From: Nectonema munidae
Taxonomy: Eukaryota > Nematomorpha > Nectonematoida > Nectonematidae
Direction of reading: 5' to 3'
Assembly (NCBI GenBank): GCA_030549495.1
Contig: JAUIRK010000928.1
Location: forward strand, 943,001-1,007,000
Length of the DNA: 64,000 bases
Below the pieces are notes generated by a model. It searched no databases. It saw nothing but the letters and a program-made list of their open reading frames with translations, and had not been told where the DNA came from. Of the stretch, positions 12,468 through 24,084 are shown in pieces. The stretch's first letter is position 1, and every line of letters begins with the position of its first letter. The position numbers were made by a program, and so were the translations under genes.

Positions 12468-13065
12468 TTGTTTGTCAAGTCTAACAATGCTGATTTAAAA
12501 GAAGACATCCAGAAGACGAAGTCTTGTCTTACTACTTTACCTGTTAATTTAATTAAAGAAAAAAAGAACTTCATAAAAATCAGCTTTCCTGATATATCTA
12601 TTTTACAAAAAGCTCAAAAATTGATGTCTGATTTTTCTTCTAAAAAAATTGAACCCTTACTTCCTAGGCTACATTTGCATTTCAATAAAAATCTTTCTAA
12701 AAATGACATCATTAATGAAATTCTAACCAGAAACCCATACATAAAAAAGCTAATGGATGATGGCAAAGTTTTTAATATTTTGTTAAATTCGAAATTTGAT
12801 GGAAAAAAGTTGGTTATCTTCAAGTTATCACCAAAAATTTACGATTATATCAAGAGTAATTATTTTTATTTTTTTTTGAGTATGATTCTAATGTTACTGT
12901 ATTAAATGTTGTGTGTACGGACACATTAAAAAGTTATGTAAAAATAGTGTAATATGTAAGTTTTGTTTCGAAAAACATGATTTAAATAAGTGTGCTGTTA
13001 TGATCCTCCCTAACGTACATATTTGTTACAATTGTAAAATGAAAAAACTTAGCAATAAGAACTAG
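12468..13065 (+). pseudogene. LINE ORF1, gag-like RNA-binding protein
   Basis: The first 145 codons contain a central LLPRLHLHFNKNLSK segment, then NPYIKKLMDDG and VIFKLSPKIYDYIKS. This pattern is typical of the RNA-binding domain of insect-type LINE ORF1 proteins. After a frameshift near 12905 the text continues with closely spaced Cys/His: CVYGHIKKLC, ICKFCFEKHDLNKC and ICYNCK, i.e. zinc-knuckle motifs. Together these make a nucleic-acid chaperone that would coat LINE RNA. It is inactivated by the shift between the two domains. Confidence 0.65.
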
Positions 13066-13389
13066 TTGACACCTATCAATGTCCTTGTTACATAAAACAA
13101 CTAGAATTAGTTAAATATTTAACAGTCCATTCATGAATTTTTTGACAGTAATTAAATTAGTACGTTGAACACTCATGAATCTACTCATTATTAGTGTATT
13201 AGATCTTGATTGATCATCCGATAGTAGCCTTAACTTAACTCTTTGATCGTCGAGCTGCCAATTTTTTTATCCTTGCTTATTTGTTTCTAGTTTCCCTTAT
13301 AAGGTGTTATAATGTTCAAAATTCCTTTTTTTTATTGAATAAATCTAAATCTATCTAAATAACGATTTTTTTCCAAAGGTATTTTCAGC

Positions 13390-15373
13390 TCCATTTTTTC
13401 CACGAAAACTTCCATAACCCATCTTCCTCTTCAACATGTGATCTTTCTCGATCTTTTAGCCTTTACAATTTATGTATTGTTATTCTTAACTTTCAATCCC
13501 TCAGAGCTAAGTTTGAAATTTTAGAATCATTCTTTTTTCAATTAAACTCTTTTAATCATTCCCCTCTACATGTAGTTTGTCTCCAAGAAACAATGCATGT
13601 TCGAGTTTCTTTGAAATACCAGCTTATGACTTCATTTTTGTCCCTCCTAGGATTAGCTCACATGCTGGGCTTGCTTTTTATGTTCACAAGTAAATCACTT
13701 ATTAAGTTTGTACTTCAAACAATCCAAGTAACTGTTTTGAGATATTTACAATTTCCTTTACTTTATCAAAATATAAACTACTGTCTCTTAATAATATTTA
13801 TAAGAAACCATCTTCATCCTATCAAGATATTGAGTCATTTTTTTCTTAGTTTAAAAACTTTTATCTGATTATAAACTTTGTAGCAAAACTGCAATTTTTT
13901 TAGGAGATTTTAATTTTGCTCTTTTTAAACATGATAAATGCAAAAAATATAAAAACTTTCCTGAATATTTTTTCTTATGCCCTATCCCCTTTAATTTCAA
14001 AAATAACTCAACCTACTAGTAGCTCGCTTATAAATAATATCTTTTTATCTGATTGCTTAACAAGAAAAAAAGCTTTCCACATGTTATATAATATTTCGGA
14101 TCATATTCCACTTTTAGAAACCTTAGATGTCTACCCGTTGATGAAAAACTTTTTTCCTAAAGTTTAATGCTGCATCATATGTTAGGGATGTTATTTCATT
14201 TAATTGACACAATTAACTTGACAATTACATTGATTTTCCAAATCTTAACTTCCATAAACTAAACTCTAAGCTCGTGGACTTTATCAACATTAACACATGT
14301 TATATTAAGTTTAAAAGAAATTCCAACTTTTATTATAATAACCCAATTAAATCATGGTTGAACAAGGAATTTTATATTTAATTAGAGAAAGAAATAATGT
14401 GTATAGTAGGTTAAAGAACTCATATTCTGATTAGCTAAAATTGAAATATAATTTGCTCAGGAATAGTATAAAGTATAAATGTAGAACACAAAAAATATCT
14501 TTGTACATAATTTATTAATGAATCAAACGAACATAAAAATATTTGGCAAGAAGTAAAAAATAGATTAAATATTAATAAATCAACAAACATAAATCTGAAT
14601 TTTAGTGGGGAGTTAATTGAGGATGAACAAACTCTTTGTTCAATTTTCAATTATAAGTTTATTATGAAGTTTCCCCTCTAAACCGAAAAAAACTCTTCCA
14701 AATACATACAACAAGTTCATACTAAATTTGAATTTAAAAAATTTTCGTTGTCAAGGAATTTGATAAAAGTAATAGTTATGATGCTTATGGGCTTTCTATT
14801 TCCCACATCAAGCCTATACTTAATGTTATTTATCCTTTTTTGAATATGGGATATAATATTTGCTTAAAGTATTGTGCTTTCCCGGACGATTTCAAACTCA
14901 GTGCAGTACACCCTGTTTTTAAAAAAGGCGCCAGAGAAGGCATTAATAACTATCGCCCGATATCAATTATTCCAGTTCTGTCTAAAATTTTTGAAAAGCC
15001 ACTTAATATTCAATTGCAATCATACTTTTCTAATAATCTATTTTATCCTCTTCAGTTCGGTTTTCGTAAGAGTTACAATACCCAGTCACTACTTACACAT
15101 TATATAGATAACATTTTGCATACTCTTGAATCAAATTAAGATATGCTTTAACTGTTCTTAGATTTTAGTAAAGCTTTTGATGATCCTTCACACCAAATTT
15201 TATTTGATAAACTCACCCACTATGGAGTGCAAAGAAATTCTTTGCTTCTAATCAAGTCTTATTTGCTCAATCGTCAGCATTATGTCACTTTGAATAAATT
15301 CAAGTCTAGCGTTTCTACCATTAATATGGGGGTTCCTCAGGGTTCTATCTTGGGCCTTCTATTATCCTTGATA
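13390..15373 (+). pseudogene. LINE ORF2, endonuclease and reverse transcriptase (broken)
   Basis: Endonuclease motifs come first: VCLQET near 13580, GDFNFALFKH near 13905, and NISDHIPLL near 14093-14125. The reverse transcriptase follows at 14840-15139, with VHPVFKKGAREGINNYRPIS, LSKIFEK and LQFGFRKSYNTQ. After a stop near 15139 comes motif A, LDFSKAFDDPSHQIL, and motif B as NMGVPQGSILGL up to 15365. The catalytic YxDD box should come next but is absent, because the element ends there. Multiple frameshifts and stops lie between the blocks. Confidence 0.8.
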
Positions 15374-15439
15374 CAGTAAAACCTAGATAAAACGGTACCT
15401 TTGAAAAGCGACATCCTTCTAGATACAGTTAAAAAATTT

Positions 15440-15845
15440 TTTTTTTACTTTCTTAACCTATGAATTTGCACCTGCTGCGACATGGATAAAGTTGTTCATC
15501 AGCGAATTGCTGTGAAAGGATCTTTTTCTTTTCTTAGAGAACACGAGCTCTTGTCATCAAATCGTAAATAAAGTAAAAATGTTTTAAATCGTTACGAGAT
15601 ATCGCCTCATTGAATAATTTTCTTCTATAATTTGCATTCCAAAAGTTATGAAGAGGTTCACTTCGTCCTTTGAGTACACCTCTCATTATGCAAAGTCCAA
15701 GAAAAGCAAAAAATTCCGACAAAGATTAAGAAAAGTTCAAGTCATTCTTTCTTTTAGCCTCTTCTGTGGTAGGTTTGATTATTTCATCTAAATTTCTGTG
15801 TCCATACACTTTCATAGACATCAAAACTGCTGTTTGATTAGTTAT
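15440..15845 (-). pseudogene. piggyBac transposase, internal fragment
   Basis: The minus-strand frame 15534-15722 reads SEFFAFLGLCIMRGVLKGRS and then HNFWNANYRRKLFNEAISRN, the conserved block just before the catalytic core of piggyBac transposases. Upstream in the same frame a TNQTAVLMSMKVYGH segment is present after a stop. Downstream, beyond a frameshift, KDPFTAIR continues the alignment. No TTAA-flanked ends were recognised. The fragment lies immediately after the truncated LINE. Confidence 0.65.
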
Positions 15846-15850
15846 GTATC

Positions 15851-17764
15851 ATTCAGAAAAATCAATAAACTATAAAACTCTATGTACGCGCAACCACCTC
15901 TTCAAACAATAATACGGTTCTCTTTTTTTGGTAAATACTTTTTGGCATTTTTTTTTGTTAACGATGAATGCCTTATTACAATATCAATGAATGATGTTTG
16001 AACATTTTACACACAAGAAGTTTAGAGGTTACAGATGATTTTGCTTTCTTTATATAACAATATAGAAAAATCAGAAAACTTAAAATGGTACATAATCTAA
16101 AACTAAAATATAAACAACCTCAAACAGAAAAACTACAAGCTATTTTGTAAACATTTCGCCACAAATGTTTTATTGTAAACATTCCGAAACAAATGTTTTC
16201 CAGCCATAATGCGTATTACACTGATAATGAGTATTCCAGCCTAACATAAGAAGATTCACGAATGTGGAGCTATGTATCATTCTATAAAAATCAACAAACT
16301 ATATAATTAATAAACATTTTCACGCATATTTTATTTCAATTTGTATTGCTTTTCACTTTAAAAGTTTTTTGGCATATGTTCGTGTTATTAATTCGCGCTA
16401 TTGTAATTATAAGAGAATAGAAGCTGAAACACTTTACCTGTCAATTGACCTGTATGGTCTTACTTAATATACTATATGTATGGTCTTTCTAGGGTTAAGT
16501 TTGTAAAAAATTTTCTTAATGGGACAGGATACATTTGTATCACTATTGATTAAATAAATTGAAAAAAGATTCATCTGTAAAAAAAACAGATATAGATTTA
16601 AATTTCTAGCATGTTAATTTTTGAAATATTAGGTTAATAGGAATTAAATAAAACTTAAAAAAATTTATTGAAAAAATAAAGTTCAAATAGCTTATTTTTA
16701 AGAAGAAGAAGAAAAAAAACGCGAATACTTAATAAAGGATATCGGGAAATCATACTACAAAAGTAATATACAAATTATAATTTTTGTATTATTTCAAATT
16801 CATAAAAATATTACTATAAATTTTGTAATTCCAATTATAAACGAAGGAGCATTTAAATTTTTGTTGAATTCTTAAGTTGGTATAAAAATGCCTGAAAAAA
16901 TCCAAAAATTGAAAAAAACCTTATTAATTAGCATTAAAAAAATTTAAGCAAAGAAAATTCTTGAAATTAAATGAATATTAGTTTTAAAGTATTTTTTAAT
17001 ATATAAGATTAAAATTATGTGTTAAAAAAAGTTTTCTTGAGGTTGGCACAAATTAGTCACGCTCCCTCAGACCAACATCATTGATTTTTCAATCAAATTG
17101 ACTGCATTTACCGTGAAGCTCGATTTGTGGATAAAAATATATAGAACAGCAGTTTGTAATGTTTGAGAATTTGGCTTCACTTGGAGTGTAGCCTATTATT
17201 GCATTTGGTCAAAAGATCACCAAAAACCTCATTCTGTTGATACACGAATATTTTATGTATTATATATAAGTAACACAATTCTAAAGCTATATGTTTTTAG
17301 AATTTATCTTATACAATATTTTTTTTAAAAATGGAGTTATCGTAATTGATAAAATTATATTAAATTTAAAATAAATGCTCGAAAATATGTTAAATATCTT
17401 TATAATATCTGTTTATGACTGAAAAAAAGCTTTTGAAAAAAGTTAGTGGCAATATACGAACTTTTAAAAAATTCAAAAAAAACTTAAATAAAATTTTTTT
17501 TTACTTTTACTTTTAAATTTTATCAATATAAAAAATGATATAAATTTTTTTTATTATTTTCGAAAAGTATAAATATTTATTGATATAAAAAATAACAAAT
17601 TTAAAATAAAAAGAGATTAATTAAGATCTTTTTTGAAAGTGTGTTCCACTCAAAGAACACTGGACGGTAAAGAGTGGGACCCTGTTAAAACTATTTGGAA
17701 GTGTGTGGTGCGATTTTTTTGGGAGGGTGGTATTTTGAATTTATTTTAATTGTATTTACTCTAA
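15851..17764. other. AT-rich, no gene seen
   Basis: Contains the 5' copy of a dispersed 55-bp repeat (17247-17300) that recurs at 26643-26697. Near 17640-17740 there is a GC-richer patch of unknown origin. No coding resemblance was found. Confidence 0.5.
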
Positions 17765-17772
17765 AAATTTTA

Positions 17773-18959
17773 GGTACTTTTCTGTTATCTCCCCCCGCAC
17801 CTCCATTCTAAAAAAATTTTTTAGTAAATGATTACTTTTTTACTGTTTCATCAACATTTCTCTGATTATTATATTAATATCATTTAGAATTTTTTTAGAA
17901 TGGGAAGGAGATAACAGAGATATATAATTTCACTTTATATACATATATATAATATGTATCTTCGCTTAAAATTTTGTTGGAAAAACAGAATGATAAGTGA
18001 AAATTGTAATATTACTTATCTAATGAGGAGCCTAATAGCAACTAATGTGTCTAAGTATTGTATCGAAAGGGTTTAAACCTTCTTTGATTTCCTGTCGCCA
18101 TATGAACTCACACATATATGAATCTTGTAGACTTCTATGAGTGCCGTTCTGTTTTTTATTTTTTTCTTTGGCACTTTCCACATTCGTTCAATATTTTGAG
18201 TATGAGCCCGACTAGAAGGATCCACAAAGTTTTTCGAATGATTAACAACTAAATGATGATAATCATTTGTGGAAAATATATTTCTGTATGCACCCAAGTC
18301 ATCACTTATTATTGTAGTTCCAGGCCTTATGCTATTCTTTATTATTGGATAAAGTATTACATAAATTTTCTTTTGTCTCTCTGCAGATTCCTCCAAAAAC
18401 CCAGTGTTGAGGAAGTATACGTCCAACATGATTTTTTCTTTTGGTGAACAAATTTTCATCTATTTCTACAGTAATGTTGTGTCCTCCAAACACTCTAGGA
18501 TTAGCTAGAAGATGTTGGACACATATTTCTCTCAAATAGTTGTTCCAATCAACTACTGATTCGTGCTTCATTTCTAATTCACGTTCACAAAATTTTATAC
18601 TTGACATGTTGTGTGCCCAACAGTATATAAACAATGCTGCTTTCCGAAAAGGTAAACAAGAATTTTCTTACCAATTATTTGTTCTTACTCCTCTTTCTTC
18701 TCTACATAAACGAAATTTACACTGCCATCTATTTTCTTTTCCAACAGACAGTTTCATTATATGACCATTTCACCATTTTCGTTCTTGATGAAGAATTCCT
18801 TTCGATTGGAAAAAAGAAAAGACTTCGTAAAAAATTCATTCTAAAAAACGAAAGCTAATAATCGTCTGCTAATGAAAATAGAAAAAGTTCTTTCAATTTT
18901 ACAAAATATCGTCTGCTTATTTAAATTTTTTTAGAGTGGGGGGATAACAGAAAAGTACC
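17773..18959 (-). mobile_element. Merlin (ISXO2-like) DNA transposon
   Basis: Terminal inverted repeats GGTACTTTTCTGTTATC (left) and GATAACAGAAAAGTACC (right) enclose 1187 bp. The flanking 8-mers AAATTTTA (17765-17772) and AAATTATA (18960-18967) differ at one base and look like the target duplication. The arms continue inward with C/G runs and an A/T tract. An additional inverted copy of the arm lies at about 17887-17917, making a hairpin of roughly 150 bp at the left end. The transposase inside is broken. Confidence 0.8.
18073..18800 (-). pseudogene. Merlin transposase (DDE, ISXO2-like), frameshifted
   Basis: The frame 18332-18634 carries VEIDENLFTKRKNHVGR (first catalytic D) and HWVFGGICRETKE. 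The frame 18073-18459 carries GTTIISDDLGAY (second D), NHSKNFVDPSSRAHTQNIE and RMW (catalytic E in NIERMW). All three DDE residues are thus visible, but a frameshift near 18340-18460 separates the first from the other two. Towards 18800 the N-terminal part is only recognisable as scattered fragments (for example CREERSKNK in another frame). The product would cut and paste the element that encloses it. Confidence 0.8.
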
Positions 18960-19672
18960 AAATTATACATAAATGTTTTCATATTCTAGTTTTATAATTT
19001 ATACAAAAAAAATTTTCCAATCAGAAACAAAAGTAAGATCCGAATTTTTTCATTATAAATTTAATTTTTTTTCGAATCTTGTCTTATTTTTTAATTCAGA
19101 GCCTTCACATCTTTTAAACATTCCAAATATTTCATTCTGAAATTTCTTTATAATAACTTTTATTTAAGGCCCTTTATTACATAATTCGTTAATGTTTTTA
19201 TTTGATTTTTTTCTGAGATTGTGGCTCCGCTAGGGCTGTTAGATTTTGACATCAAAGCGGGACTAAAATGTTATTGAAAAAAGTTAACAAAAATTTTTAT
19301 TTCTTACAAAAATAATATGAAAAATACTTTGAAAGTAAAAGGCGAGTTTTTATACTTAAAAAAAGATAAACAATCACATTTGGACCTAATTTTTATAAAA
19401 TCCTTTTTGACCAATAAGATTAATGAATGAAAACCATGAATATTATAAATCTTCCGAAATTCTATTGTTAAGCAACATGAAGGCCTGGACAATCTCGAAA
19501 AACCGCGATATCTGGCAATCCTAGTCTCCATGCTATTTCTACTTGAAAATAATAATTTTTAGAATTTAATTAAATTTGTATATTAAATAGCTATAAAGTG
19601 ACCCATATTTAATATTAACTTCCTAAAATTTTGCTATCTTATTTTTCATTATTTAGAAAAAAAGTTTTCATA

Positions 19673-20335
19673 ATGAAAATCATAAATAAATTGAATACAT
19701 ACTATAATACTGTATTAGCTAGTCAATCGCCTCGTAGAAAAGAGATTCTTTCCAAAATTGGCCTGAATTTTTGTGTAACTCCTTCCAACTTTGATGAGTC
19801 CAGTATTAAAGCAAGCTCTTATGAAAATATTGAAGAATACACTAAGACGTTATGTGTTAGAAAATGTGAAGCCGTTTTTGTTGACTTGTGTAAGTTGGGT
19901 GATTGTACAGATAAACAGTATTTCATCATTGCCGCAGATACACTTGTTCTTTTGAATAATGGAAGTATTGTTGGAAAGCCTACGGATATAGGCGATGCCT
20001 TTAAAATGCTACGCCAGCTTAGAAACACTACTCATACAGTTGTGACTTCAGTGTGTCTCATGTACAACAACAATTTGCATTCAGATGCTCCATATGCAAC
20101 TAAGGTTTTTTCTGAAAAAACGGTGGTTGAATTTGGTGAAGTTAGTGATGAAGAAATCTTGGATTATATTTCATCTAGTGATGAGTGTTTAGATAAAGCT
20201 GGAGCATACGCTATTCAAGGCCTGTCTACCATTTTTGTAAAGGGCATTCAAGGAGATTTTTATAACGTGATGGGATTTCCCCTTCACAAATTTTATAATT
20301 CTTTAAAGGAACTTGAGGATATAGATGGCATTTAA
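19673..20335 (+). CDS. Maf-type nucleoside triphosphate pyrophosphatase (ASMTL N-terminal-like)
   Basis: The protein is 220 residues from the ATG at 19673. The signature LASQSPRRKEIL (residues 15-26) gives the nucleotide-binding loop with S17, R21 and R22. D89 in AADTLV is the expected catalytic aspartate, and GKPTD follows. The C-terminal block AYAIQGLSTIFVKGIQGD then YNVMGFPL matches the family's GIQG..GD(Y/F)YNV.G(L/F)P. Maf proteins hydrolyse dTTP, UTP and modified nucleotides to monophosphates, sanitising the nucleotide pool. In vertebrates the domain is fused to a methyltransferase in ASMTL; here it stands alone, at normal bacterial length. No intron interrupts it, though TTTATTTAG upstream (ending 19656) could be the acceptor of a 5' UTR intron. 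A frame extension starting with TTG at 19631 is not needed. Confidence 0.92.
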   Translation: MKIINKLNTYYNTVLASQSPRRKEILSKIGLNFCVTPSNFDESSIKASSYENIEEYTKTLCVRKCEAVFVDLCKLGDCTDKQYFIIAADTLVLLNNGSIVGKPTDIGDAFKMLRQLRNTTHTVVTSVCLMYNNNLHSDAPYATKVFSEKTVVEFGEVSDEEILDYISSSDECLDKAGAYAIQGLSTIFVKGIQGDFYNVMGFPLHKFYNSLKELEDIDGI

Positions 20336-20362
20336 TGTTATCTGTTTTTTGAGTTTGATGCG

Positions 20363-20368
20363 AATAAA
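20363..20368 (+). promoter_or_regulatory. candidate poly(A) signal of the Maf gene
   Basis: AATAAA lies 28 bases after the stop codon in a T-rich context, a plausible cleavage and polyadenylation signal. Confidence 0.45.
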
Positions 20369-21506
20369 TTTTTTAAAACTCCTTTTTTCTCCTTAAAATT
20401 TTCTCTTACTATTATTTTTAGAATTGGATTAAACTACTGTAAAGTAAGTTTCATGAACTTTCACTTTCATGTTTACTTCTTTGTTGTTTTATGTTTTTTA
20501 TTAAACTATATTACGAATATTTATATTGGTAAGGCTTTAAATAGTACCCTTACCTAGTATATATATTAAGTAAAAGTGAAACTATTAGATTTCTTTTTAC
20601 TAAATTACAGTCCCTTAGGTAACTTTATTCTACCCAAAATTATTAATACTTTTTTTCGAATCTGATAAACTTGATAATTTTCACAATTTTCCCCATAAGC
20701 TCATGAATCCAATATCCATATATTATATATATATCAGAATAAAATACGAAGCTTGTGGTGTAAAAAAATGCACAACATTTCAACTACAATATTAGAATGG
20801 AAGAGAGAAAATTTTTTGAAAAAGAATGTGTAAGAATTTTTTTGCATTTTTTCTTCAGAAAATAAAAAAATGTTAAATTTACACAAAGTTTTTATTGCCA
20901 ATATTCGTTGTAAAACACATAAAGTAGTTAGTTGTCCCAAATGAAATTTTTTTTATAAATATAATTATATTATATCTTCTAAAATCTCAACAGTGTAGAC
21001 AACCTCTCAGAATTTTTAGACACAGTCTAGTAGTCTGAGTTCAGTTTGATTCACAGAAATATAAATAGCAACATGCAACCAACTAATGAGACTTAAAATT
21101 GTCGAAACCGACCGTTTTGGATTTTTCTGTCTTGTATGATAGCTTTATTAAAATTGCTACTACTCAAATCTTTCATAAGACACCGTATATCTTAAAAAGA
21201 ATAATATGAACAAATATAATTTTTCTGTTTTATTACTCCTTATTAACCCTTTTCTTACTTGCCATGGACCAGGGATTCCCAAAGACATAGTCGCAACTCT
21301 TATTTCAAATTTAAATAATGTAACTAATTTATTTTATCAGTAAGATAAAGTAACATTTCTACCAAATTTAAAGTAATAGAAGTAGATTTTATGTGAAAAA
21401 ATTATTAAGTAATTTCCTTTGTAGAGCTGCAGCAATGTAAAATTACTACTTCAAAAAAGTAGGCAAAACATGCATTATACTTCTTTTATATGTTTTATAA
21501 TAACAC
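20369..21506. other. AT-rich intergenic, no gene seen
   Basis: No frame with recognisable content between the Maf gene and the hAT element. Confidence 0.5.
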
Positions 21507-21514
21507 ATACATAC

Positions 21515-23786
21515 CAGAGTATAGCGGGGGGAGGAAATTTTCTTCGCGTCGGGAATCGGGTCTGGGAAAAGCTCTCCCCGCGTGGAACGGGTCGGGTCGG
21601 GGTAAAATTTTTTTTAATTTAAAACTATTCAATGGAACAATGAACATATAAAAATATTTCTTTTATAGCCATCTTTCTGATTGGGCGTTGCCCGCTGGAA
21701 TATTTAAATATTTTTTGGCCAAGGAACTCAGTAGTGGCATGCATTCTTTCTTATTTGACCACCAATTCAAAATATCTTCATTCTTCAAACATCTTCCATT
21801 TTCACAAAAGGAATCATTTCATTCGATACTTCGCTAACTTCTTGATCAATGACTTTATCACTATAGGATAGTTTCAATTTGCTTGTGGGTGATAACTCAT
21901 TTTCTTCCACTAGAAGATTTTTGCTGGTGGATTCACATCAATTTTTGGTGACGCACTATTGAAATTTTTTTATTTCCTGTTTGAGACTGTCGAAAACACC
22001 AAATTGTTTCAGATGAACACCCTTCAGTCTAGGATCAAGATAGTTTGCGGCTTTATTTTCAAAAATACAGCATCCATTTTCGGGGAATCTTTTATTCAGT
22101 GAATCTTTGAGATGTTGCGCCTAATTTGAAGATACTTTATCTCTATCATTTAGAAAATATAACAGATGTTGATCAAGACAAACCAGTTTTTCTACCACTA
22201 AATTGATAGTTGGAGTAGTTTCAGCTTCCCATACATTTGTCGTCAACTGAAAAGGTTCAAGTATCTAAAAAATAAAAAGCTATTTTTGCCTAAGACTTCA
22301 TATATACAAATATAAAAAATTTGATTTACTTTGATCAGTCCTTCCATGACTTTCCATTCAGATTTGTCCGGGCAACTTTTCTCAAAATCGGCGAATTTAT
22401 CAGCTAGAGCTTCGATAGCGTCTTTCAAACGAAAAATGGAATTTAAATTGTGATTGTTGAATTCCATCTGGTATCATTTGGGTTCTTGGGTATTAAAAAA
22501 ATCAATTTTTTTCAAATTGCACATGTTTTCAAGCAATCTTCTCGACTTTTCAGATTTGTTTGTTAGCTTTGCTAGATTTTTTGCTTTATTAACGATTACC
22601 GGAATGTTTTTGAGCGAATCTCCTATAACAATTTGCAAGGTATGGATGTTACAACAGTATTGGGTTAAATTCTCAGAGCGGTTGATGGCAAGCTCGAAAT
22701 TCGTTAATAAATTGTTCAGTTCAAACTCTATGTTTTCACCAGTGTGGTCTTCATTGAGGGGTTTAACAGCCAATGTGAATCTTTTCAAAAAAAATCTGAA
22801 TCGATCAGATGACAGGTTAGTGAAATGTAGCTGTCAAGTGTCCGTGATGTCCAGATATCAGTCGTGAAGGCTAAGCTTTGACATGATTCTTTTTCATTTA
22901 CAAAAAAATTGTTCATTTTTTCTTTGATCAGGATTGCTTTCTCGGACATTTTTCTTGAGTATGTTGATGGATTTTTGATTGTGAACTTTGAATTTGCCAA
23001 ATTGAAAGGTTTAAGAAATTCTTCACTTTCCGCAATTCTAAAAGGAGTTAAAGTTTTCGCGAAAAAATCAATCATTGCGTCATCAAAATCCTTCTGCTCT
23101 TTACTGTCCTGCGCATATTTGATTTTTTTTGTTATTTAAATTTTCAATAGTTGCTTGTTTACTGGTGGTTGGTTCGTTCAAACATTTGAAAGTTCACTTT
23201 GTGGATTTTTCCTTCTCGAGTTCCAAATAGGATGCTGGATGTCTTTTCAAGTGGTCTTGCAGGCATTTTGTTGTTTTTAAAATATTTTTGCAAATTGTAC
23301 ATCTTGCTTGTTCCGAGTCAATTTTTTCGAAAAAAAGCCAAATTTTACTTCTTGCTTGAGCCATTGAATTTAGTCTTTAACCAGAAAAAAGTAGAAAAGT
23401 AGTAATTATGTGTTTCAACAAAAAACTTTTAATGATACTGTCTTGAAATTCAGGCTGTTTTTTTGACGAATAAAAGTTTAAATTTCTTTAAAATCAAAAA
23501 AAAATTAAAAAATACAACAGTAAATATAGAAACATATAAAACAATAGAACATTGTTTGTAGCTTTTTTGCTTAGTATCAATATTTTTATCTGTAACATTT
23601 TCCTCAAAAATAGGAAACCAGTTGAAACAATTACAAACAACATAATGAACTCCAAATAAAGTTCAAGGTGAATATATTTATAAAAAATTTAAATAGTTCA
23701 CTAATTTTAAAAATTGTTACCCCGATTTCGGGGTTACTCTTTACCCCGATGGGAACGGGGAGGTTCGGGGTCCCCGCCATTCTCTG
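21515..23786 (-). mobile_element. hAT transposon with perfect 8-bp target duplication
   Basis: The ends read CAGAGTATAGCGGGGGG (left) and, reverse-complemented, CAGAGAATGGCGGGGAC (right). Both are followed by GC-rich, GGGTCGGG-type subterminal sequence (21535-21605 and 23720-23775). ATACATAC occurs on both sides at 21507-21514 and 23787-23794, an exact 8-bp target duplication as hAT elements make. The 2272-bp element encloses a minus-strand BED-finger transposase. Confidence 0.92.
21660..23364 (-). pseudogene. BED-zinc-finger hAT transposase (ZBED-like), with a short intron, frameshifted
   Basis: The gene starts with ATG at 23362-23364 and a BED finger: ARCTICKNIL with a later LQDHLKRHPASY gives the C2-H2 ligands. 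The finger frame ends in a stop near 23190. Next comes MIDFFAKTLTPFRIAESEEF and FTTDIWTSRTLDSYISLTCH (22785-23075), the first half of the hAT RNase H fold with D in TDIWTS. A shift near 22788 leads to NEDHTGENI and CNIHTLQIVIGDSL (22474-22788), then EFNNHNLNSIFRL. At 22265-22329 there is a 65-bp GT-AG intron (GTAAATC...TTTTTTAG); splicing joins LIK to ILEPFQLTT in frame. The rest decays through stops towards 21660, and the C-terminal dimerisation block is not clear. It would have excised the enclosing element. Confidence 0.85.
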
Positions 23787-24084
23787 ATACATACCCCTTT
23801 TACACTTTTTTTCTGGATATTACTAATTTGTCAGGAGAAGTAGTCAACGTCTAATTATATCAGTTTTGTCTAACTTTAAATATAATGGCAGGTAACTTTT
23901 TGTATGTCTTCAAAAGTTTTAATAAAAAAAGATTTGACAAAGTTTACAAATCAGATAGTACAATATTTTGTGCTCTATTTTTCAACGTACTATGAAATTT
24001 TGGAAACATCACATTTGAAATTTTTTGAAAGATGAAAGTTGAGAGTTACTGGAAAAACAAAAAAAAAACAAGTTATACGAAGTG

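Larger units (their letters stand above)
12400..15373 (+). mobile_element. LINE (Jockey/CR1-like) with ORF1 and ORF2, truncated 3'
   Basis: A gag-like ORF1 (12468-13065) is followed by an endonuclease/reverse transcriptase ORF2 (about 13390-15373) in the order expected of a two-ORF LINE. The copy stops abruptly just after the VPQGSILG motif. There the sequence changes to ACAGTAAAACCTAGATAA, which resembles a pogo/Tigger terminal repeat beginning at a TA. Both ORFs carry frameshifts. Confidence 0.75.

Noticed and set aside
12614..12823. Minus-strand frame of 69 codons
   Set aside because: Antisense shadow of the LINE ORF1.
19631..19672. 14-codon N-terminal extension of the Maf protein
   Set aside because: Starts with TTG, not used as a normal animal start; the ATG at 19673 fits the family length.
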